A program made the translations under genes and the position numbers. A DNA stretch of 64,000 bases from MED-G105 sp039814575 (GTDB lineage Bacteria > Pseudomonadota > Alphaproteobacteria > Caulobacterales > Parvularculaceae): NCBI GenBank assembly GCA_039814575.1, contig JBCCAY010000003.1:186001-250000 (forward strand), given 5' to 3'. Below the pieces are notes generated by a model that ran no database searches, was not told the origin of the DNA, and saw nothing but the letters and a program-made list of their open reading frames with translations. Each line of letters opens with the position of its first letter. The stretch's first letter is position 1. This document shows positions 59,173-64,000 of the stretch, piece by piece.

Positions 59173-62100
59173 TCACGCAAGCGTGCGCTTAAGGGCGCTG
59201 GCCGTCAGATTTTCTGGCAGTTCCATTAGCCTTGCTTCAAAGGTCCATAACAGCGCGGTGCGGATTTTTCGGCCGGGATAAACGGCGGCCATCAGCGCTG
59301 CATAGGCGCCCATTTGCGCGAGATAGGCGGTGGGCGCGTCTTCGGCGCGCCGCGGAGGCGGTCGATTGGTTTTGAAATCGACAATGAGAATCTCATCAGG
59401 ATTAATCAGAAGACGGTCGATTTGTCCGCTGAGCTGAACGCCGTTTTCGAGCTTGCCGCCGATCGCCGCTTCGGCGAGCGCCGCCGGCCCAAAAACATCC
59501 TTAAACGTTGGATCATTGAGAACCGCTGCGGCTTCCTCGCGCCAGGCGGCGCGCGTTTCCAAGGACGTCGCCGGCGCTAAGGCCGCGAGCAGTCGATCGG
59601 CGCGCGGCGTCCATTCGGGTCCGGCGTTCGCCGATGAGATTTCCAAGAGACGGTGGAGGCAGCGTCCGCGCAACAAAGCGTCAGGTCGTTCAGCGGGGCT
59701 GATGGGTAATGTCTCTCGCTGACGGTCGAGCGGCGAGGCGTCTGTTTCATCCGCCTCAAACCGATCGGCGAGGCGTGACGGCTGCAGACGCTTTGCGGGT
59801 TTTTCTTCTGGCGCTAGGCGTTCCAAAAAGGCTGGCGTTGTTGTTGTCGGCGTTGGATTCGTTGTCGGTGACGCAATGCCAGAGTCGCCAGCCGTTTCAA
59901 CGGGGCTTCGTTTCTCATAACGTAAGATCGGCCGGTCCCAGAGTGTGTCGGTTTCAATGTTGGCCCCGTCAGCTTCTAAGCGGCCAAAAGCGTCTTCGGC
60001 GAGGGCGCGCCAGCTTTTCTCCGCGGGGGGCGGGGCATGAGGGTCGCCGCCGCGTCCGTCTTCAACGCCGCAGATATAAAGCCGGTCGCGCGCGCGTGTC
60101 GCGGCGACGTAAAGCAGTCGACGATATTCCTCCGAATCAAGACGTTTCGCACGCGTCCGCGCGTCGGCGCTCGCCTGACAATCCGCGCCGCCAGCCGGCG
60201 CCGCGATCGGCAGCGCCGCGCCGCGGGGGCCAAGGTCTAAAAAGGGTTCGGCGCGGGTGCGACGGCGATGAGCATCAAGCAGGAACACCACCGGCGCTTC
60301 GAGGCCTTTCGATTTATGCGCAGTCATCACGCGCACGACGTCGCTGGCGTTTTCGGCGTCACGGGTGACGTCAGCGCCGCGGCGTTCCGCCCACAAAAGA
60401 AACTGCGTCAGGGAGCGCGGATGGGATTGTTCGAAATCAAGCGCGAGGCCGAGAAGCGCATTCAACGGATCGCGCGCCGGTTCGCCGAGGCGTTTCAAGA
60501 GCCGTTTGCGGCCGGACGGTGCGCCGGTCTCCAAAAGGTGCGTGAAGAAACCGAACGGCCCTTCGGTGCGGGCTACGTGCGCCGCGGCGCTCATATCTTC
60601 GAGGATCGCCGCGGCGCGGGGTTCTTCTTTGGCGCGTGATCGAAGGGCGGTGGCGAGCGCTCCCTTGCGGCCATAGGCGAGATCGAACAGCGATTCATCC
60701 GAATAGTTGAAGAACGGACTTTTTAGCGTTTCGGCGAGGGAGAGGTCGTCGCCGTCAAAAAGAACGGCGCGGGCGAACGAGAAAAGATCCTTCACCGCTT
60801 GGTCGTCCATCAGCGTCAAACGATCAGCGCCCGCCGCTGGTACGCCGGTTTGCGACAACGCTTTAATCATCTCACGGAAGAGCGCGCCGCGGCTTTGCAC
60901 GAGGATCATCACATCGCCGGCGCGCAAGGGCCGACCGGGCTCTAAGGTTTCACCGGTATCGAGCCAGTCCTTTATGCGCCGGGCGATCGCGCTAGCGAGC
61001 TTACGCTCCGGGCTTTCAGCGGTGAGGGCGTTCAGTGGCGCATCCCAGGGTTTAAGATCAGCGCGTTCGGGGCGCGGCGTCAGCGGCCAAAGCTCGACAA
61101 GGCCCGGCGCTTCATCGCGGAAGACGCCATGGGTGAGCGGTTTATCAACGGAGACCCCATCAAGCACGGTTTCGTCAGCAAAGAGAGCGTCGACGAATTC
61201 CAGCACCGGCGCGCTTGTGCGAAACGACAAACGCAAGGGCACATTGGCGAAGGGCGCCGCGGCGCTGATCTGCGCGCCGAGATCTTGCGCTTTTTCTTCA
61301 AAGAGCGCCGCGTCCGCCCCTTGGAAAGAATAGATTGATTGTTTTTGGTCGCCGACGGCGAAAAACGTTCTGTGTCCCCCGTCACCATCACCGCGCCCAT
61401 CACCACCACCATCATTACCGCGGGCGCCGGCGCCGGAGAAAAACTCCCGCAAGGGCGCTTCGATGACGCGCCAGGCCTCTGGGCTCGTGTCTTGCGCTTC
61501 ATCGAGAAGGATGTGGTCGACGCCCTGGTCGAGTTTGTACATCACCCAGTCGGCGCGGTTTGAGTCGGCGAAGAGGGCGCGGGTTTTGTCGATGAGATCG
61601 TCGAAATCAAGCCCCGCGCGGCCGGCTTTCGCTTTCTCATAACCCGCCGCGCCGGCGCTGACGAGTCGCGCCAGCGCCAGCGTGTCTTGTAAGATGGTTG
61701 CGGCGCGCACCGCGTCAACGAAGGCGTTAATCGCGGCTCGGAGGCTTTCTTCGAGCGCTTCGGCTTGCGGCGCGGCGGTTTTTGCGGCCTTGTCCAGGAG
61801 TTTCGCGCGCGGACTGCCCTTCTGTGTAAAGAACACTTCTTGCAACAGCGCAAAACGCTCGGCGCTTTGCGCCGTTTTATCGTAGACCGATAAAGCTTCG
61901 CCGAAGCCTTGGGCTTTTTTGCCGCCGACAAGAAGCGCGCCCGCTAGTCCGGCGATCGCGCTGGCGTCAATGTGATTGTCGAGATCAGCGATGAGGTCGT
62001 GAGGCTCCGTGTTCGCGGAAACGCCTAAGGCCTCGGCTAAACGCTCCGGAAAGTCGTCAGCGCTAAGGCGTGTTCGGCGCTTAGCGTCGTTGATCGCTGA

Positions 62101-62712
62101 TAGTAGAAGCGCGCGGATTGATCCGGGCGCGCGCGTGTCGGCGAGGCGGCGCAGGGCTTTTTCGTTTTCATCGTCTCTGTCCGTCGCGGCGAGGACGCGG
62201 TCGACGGCCTCATTTTGTAGGCGCAGGGCGTCGGCGTCTTCGATGACGCTGAACCCCGGCGCGACGCCGGCTTCTAAGGGAAAGCGCTTCAGCACCGTCT
62301 CGCAAAAGGCGTGGATCGTTTGGATTTTCAATCCGCCGGGCGTCTCCAGCGCTTTGGCGAAAAGACGTCGGGCTCGGGCGAGGGCCGCCTTTTCATTCGT
62401 AGGCGGCGTGATATCGATCAGCGGAGCGCCGATCGCCGACAAGGCTTCTGCAAGCGCTGCGTCGTCCGCGAGCGACCATTCGCCGAGCAGCGTGAATAAG
62501 CGATCCGCCATTTCCGCCGCCGCCGCCTTTGTGAAGGTGATGCACAAGAGCCGCGAGGGCGCAACGCCGGAGAGCAACAGCCGCGCCACGCGCGTTGTCA
62601 GCACGCGGGTTTTACCGGAACCGGCGTTCGCCGAGACGAACGCGGAGACCGCCGGCGAGGCGGCGCGGGTTTGATTGGCGATGGTTTCTTCGAACGCGGC
62701 GTTCTCGCTCAT
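59173..62712 (-). CDS. addA: Double-strand break repair helicase AddA
   Basis: An 1179-aa UvrD-like helicase plus RecB-type nuclease that, with AddB, resects broken DNA ends for RecA. Walker A in VSANAGSGKTRVL (about 26-38), VRMTAHKSKGLEAPVVFLLD-type motif V/VI region (MTAHKSKGLEAP), DEAQDTSPEAW (motif II), VGDQKQSIYSFQGA (motif III), and the nuclease motif LIVDFKTNRPPP near 1109. The acidic Gly-rich loop near 430-450 (GARGNDGGGDGRGDGDGG) is an insertion. It starts 4 bp after the addB stop. Length and motifs agree with the family. Confidence 0.95.
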   Translation of the reverse strand: MSENAAFEETIANQTRAASPAVSAFVSANAGSGKTRVLTTRVARLLLSGVAPSRLLCITFTKAAAAEMADRLFTLLGEWSLADDAALAEALSAIGAPLIDITPPTNEKAALARARRLFAKALETPGGLKIQTIHAFCETVLKRFPLEAGVAPGFSVIEDADALRLQNEAVDRVLAATDRDDENEKALRRLADTRAPGSIRALLLSAINDAKRRTRLSADDFPERLAEALGVSANTEPHDLIADLDNHIDASAIAGLAGALLVGGKKAQGFGEALSVYDKTAQSAERFALLQEVFFTQKGSPRAKLLDKAAKTAAPQAEALEESLRAAINAFVDAVRAATILQDTLALARLVSAGAAGYEKAKAGRAGLDFDDLIDKTRALFADSNRADWVMYKLDQGVDHILLDEAQDTSPEAWRVIEAPLREFFSGAGARGNDGGGDGRGDGDGGHRTFFAVGDQKQSIYSFQGADAALFEEKAQDLGAQISAAAPFANVPLRLSFRTSAPVLEFVDALFADETVLDGVSVDKPLTHGVFRDEAPGLVELWPLTPRPERADLKPWDAPLNALTAESPERKLASAIARRIKDWLDTGETLEPGRPLRAGDVMILVQSRGALFREMIKALSQTGVPAAGADRLTLMDDQAVKDLFSFARAVLFDGDDLSLAETLKSPFFNYSDESLFDLAYGRKGALATALRSRAKEEPRAAAILEDMSAAAHVARTEGPFGFFTHLLETGAPSGRKRLLKRLGEPARDPLNALLGLALDFEQSHPRSLTQFLLWAERRGADVTRDAENASDVVRVMTAHKSKGLEAPVVFLLDAHRRRTRAEPFLDLGPRGAALPIAAPAGGADCQASADARTRAKRLDSEEYRRLLYVAATRARDRLYICGVEDGRGGDPHAPPPAEKSWRALAEDAFGRLEADGANIETDTLWDRPILRYEKRSPVETAGDSGIASPTTNPTPTTTTPAFLERLAPEEKPAKRLQPSRLADRFEADETDASPLDRQRETLPISPAERPDALLRGRCLHRLLEISSANAGPEWTPRADRLLAALAPATSLETRAAWREEAAAVLNDPTFKDVFGPAALAEAAIGGKLENGVQLSGQIDRLLINPDEILIVDFKTNRPPPRRAEDAPTAYLAQMGAYAALMAAVYPGRKIRTALLWTFEARLMELPENLTASALKRTLA

Positions 62713-62715
62713 GAT

Positions 62716-64000
62716 TTACGCCTCCCCGCCATCGTTGCCGAGCGCGCCCCATTCGCCGCGTCGGGACAATTGGTCATAGTCTCCGTAGACGTCGGTGAAT
62801 TCCGGATGCGGCTGTGCGGGATAGCCGCGGGCGGGGTCGTCAAACGCCGTGATAAGCGCGGCGAGGCGTTCGGCGGCGTCAAGAATAGCGGCGTGCGCGG
62901 CCTCGCCCGATTGGCCTTGTTCGTCGCGGCTCATCTGGCCGCGGCGATTAATCATCCGTACATAGCGGTAATCGGCGACGGGCCTTGGCCCTATGGCGTC
63001 AAACCCGCCTTGTTCGGCGATGAGGCCGAGGAGTTGTAATTGCGGATTGAAGAATTTCGCTTGCTTCTCGGATTTCGGTTCCGCGGATTTGTAATCGACC
63101 AGTAATGCCGCGCCGGTTTTGTCGATATCGAGGCGATCGGCGCGGCCATAAAGCGTGAACGGCGGCGTAATATTGGGGAGTTCAATCTCGCCTTTTGCTT
63201 CCAGGAAGGTTTCGTCGCTGGTTGCGCGTCGCTCAGCGTCAAAATCCGTGAACCAATGAAACGCGGCCTGAAGCGCCGGTCGCCAGAGGGCGGCGTCGGC
63301 GTCCGTGCAGCCGAAGCCCTGCGCCCGCTCATCGAAAAGCTGTGCAAGAGCGTCTGCGGTCGGTGCGTCGGGCGCGGCGGCGGCGGTTTCAAAAACGCCG
63401 TGTAATAACTCGCCCATTTCGCGGACGGAAAAAGCGCCGCCTGGCGGTTCCATGGGGTAGAGGCCTAAAATGTCGCGCGCGTAAATGGCGTAGGGATCGC
63501 GCAGCCATTTCTCGATGCGGGTCACCGATAAGCGTCGCGGGCGCGCGGCGACGGGCGGTTGCGGGACGGGGCGTTTCACCGGCGTTGGCGCCCCGGCGGC
63601 GTCGAGCGCCCCGGCCCAGGCGTTATAGGTTGACGACACGTCGATAGCGGCGTCCGGCGCGGCGAGGCGCAGGATCGTCTTTAGACGGACAAGCCACCGC
63701 GACGGTTTCGCGGGCGCGCCGCCAGCCTTCTTGCTGCGGGTGAGGACGACGTTCGGCGCCGCGGCGAGTGCGGCAAAGTCGTGGGCGGCGAGGCCGAGGC
63801 GGCGTTCCGGGGACGGCAGGCCGATGCTCGCCCGCATGGGGCGGGACAAGAACGGGTCACCGCCAGCGTCGGCGGGCCAGACGCCTTCGTTCAGACCGCC
63901 AAGAATGATATAGTCCGCCTGCTGAAGGCGTGCTTCCAACGGGCCGAGAATAGCAAGGCGCGGATGCGCAGGCCGGCGCCGTCTGACAGCGCAGGGGCCG
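62716..64000 (-). CDS. addB: Double-strand break repair protein AddB, C-terminal part (5' end outside window)
   Basis: The frame stays open to the window edge (HPRLAILGPLEARLQQADYI precedes the first visible ATG at 63939), so about 427 residues of a roughly 1000-aa protein are present. ILGGLNEGVWPA and RRLGLAAHDF are AddB helicase-like blocks, and a PD-(D/E)XK nuclease domain follows (LYGRADRLDIDKTGAALLVD and YKSAEPKSEKQAKFF). It is the second subunit of AddAB and leads the addB-addA-trxA unit, with 3 bp between stop and the addA start. Confidence 0.95.
   Translation of the reverse strand, partial: GPCAVRRRRPAHPRLAILGPLEARLQQADYIILGGLNEGVWPADAGGDPFLSRPMRASIGLPSPERRLGLAAHDFAALAAAPNVVLTRSKKAGGAPAKPSRWLVRLKTILRLAAPDAAIDVSSTYNAWAGALDAAGAPTPVKRPVPQPPVAARPRRLSVTRIEKWLRDPYAIYARDILGLYPMEPPGGAFSVREMGELLHGVFETAAAAPDAPTADALAQLFDERAQGFGCTDADAALWRPALQAAFHWFTDFDAERRATSDETFLEAKGEIELPNITPPFTLYGRADRLDIDKTGAALLVDYKSAEPKSEKQAKFFNPQLQLLGLIAEQGGFDAIGPRPVADYRYVRMINRRGQMSRDEQGQSGEAAHAAILDAAERLAALITAFDDPARGYPAQPHPEFTDVYGDYDQLSRRGEWGALGNDGGEA

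Overview
The window is chromosomal DNA of an alphaproteobacterium. The evidence is a set of lineage-typical families: a BamF-like DUF3035 lipoprotein, TIGR02300 (FYDLN acid), TIGR02301 (DUF2385) and TIGR02302 (DUF4175) proteins, a MutL that keeps its endonuclease motifs, and the addB-addA-trxA order. Codon use is GC-rich with a strong preference for GCG and GGC. I cannot fix the family; a stalked or budding marine-type lineage is only a guess.

Layout. 1-8.9 kb is housekeeping: the 3' end of ileS, lspA, bamF-like, mutL, a DUF4175 protein, a serine hydrolase and small membrane proteins. 9.0-18.1 kb is a patchwork island. It starts at tRNA-Ser(GGA) and contains glmS, a broken rmlB, a higB relic with an intact higA, three diverged repeat units of about 242 bp that each begin with a tRNA T-loop-like sequence, and a ParB-methyltransferase/DUF5681 module. 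18.1-23.0 kb carries Kdo synthesis genes (kdsD, kdsA, kdsB) with a histidine phosphatase and an AGE-family epimerase. 23.0-26.9 kb is a second mobile patch: a large serine recombinase with DUF2924, small ORFs, and a decayed IS630 element with recognisable ends.

27.1-53.8 kb is a large surface-polysaccharide locus. It contains GDP-fucose synthesis (gmd, fcl), UDP-ManNAcA synthesis (wecB, wecC), an ABC exporter (wzm/wzt-like), a WbpE-like aminotransferase, a NodZ-like fucosyltransferase with a discoidin-like front end, five or more other glycosyltransferase domains, a pyruvyl-transferase fusion, two sulfotransferase-like proteins, a 2OG-Fe(II) oxygenase, an AsnB-type amidotransferase and an aldo/keto reductase. 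It also holds a DUF2793 phage or gene-transfer-agent tail-fibre-like protein, the most unexpected gene there. The genes suggest a fucose- and ManNAcA-containing glycan exported by an ABC transporter and decorated with pyruvate, sulfate or amide groups.

53.8-64 kb returns to core genome: an intergenic stretch with a G13 tract and a tRNA-like relic, tRNA-Ala(GGC), TIGR02300, aroA, an SRAP protein, a Nudix hydrolase, TIGR02301, trxA, addA and the 3' part of addB, which runs off the window.
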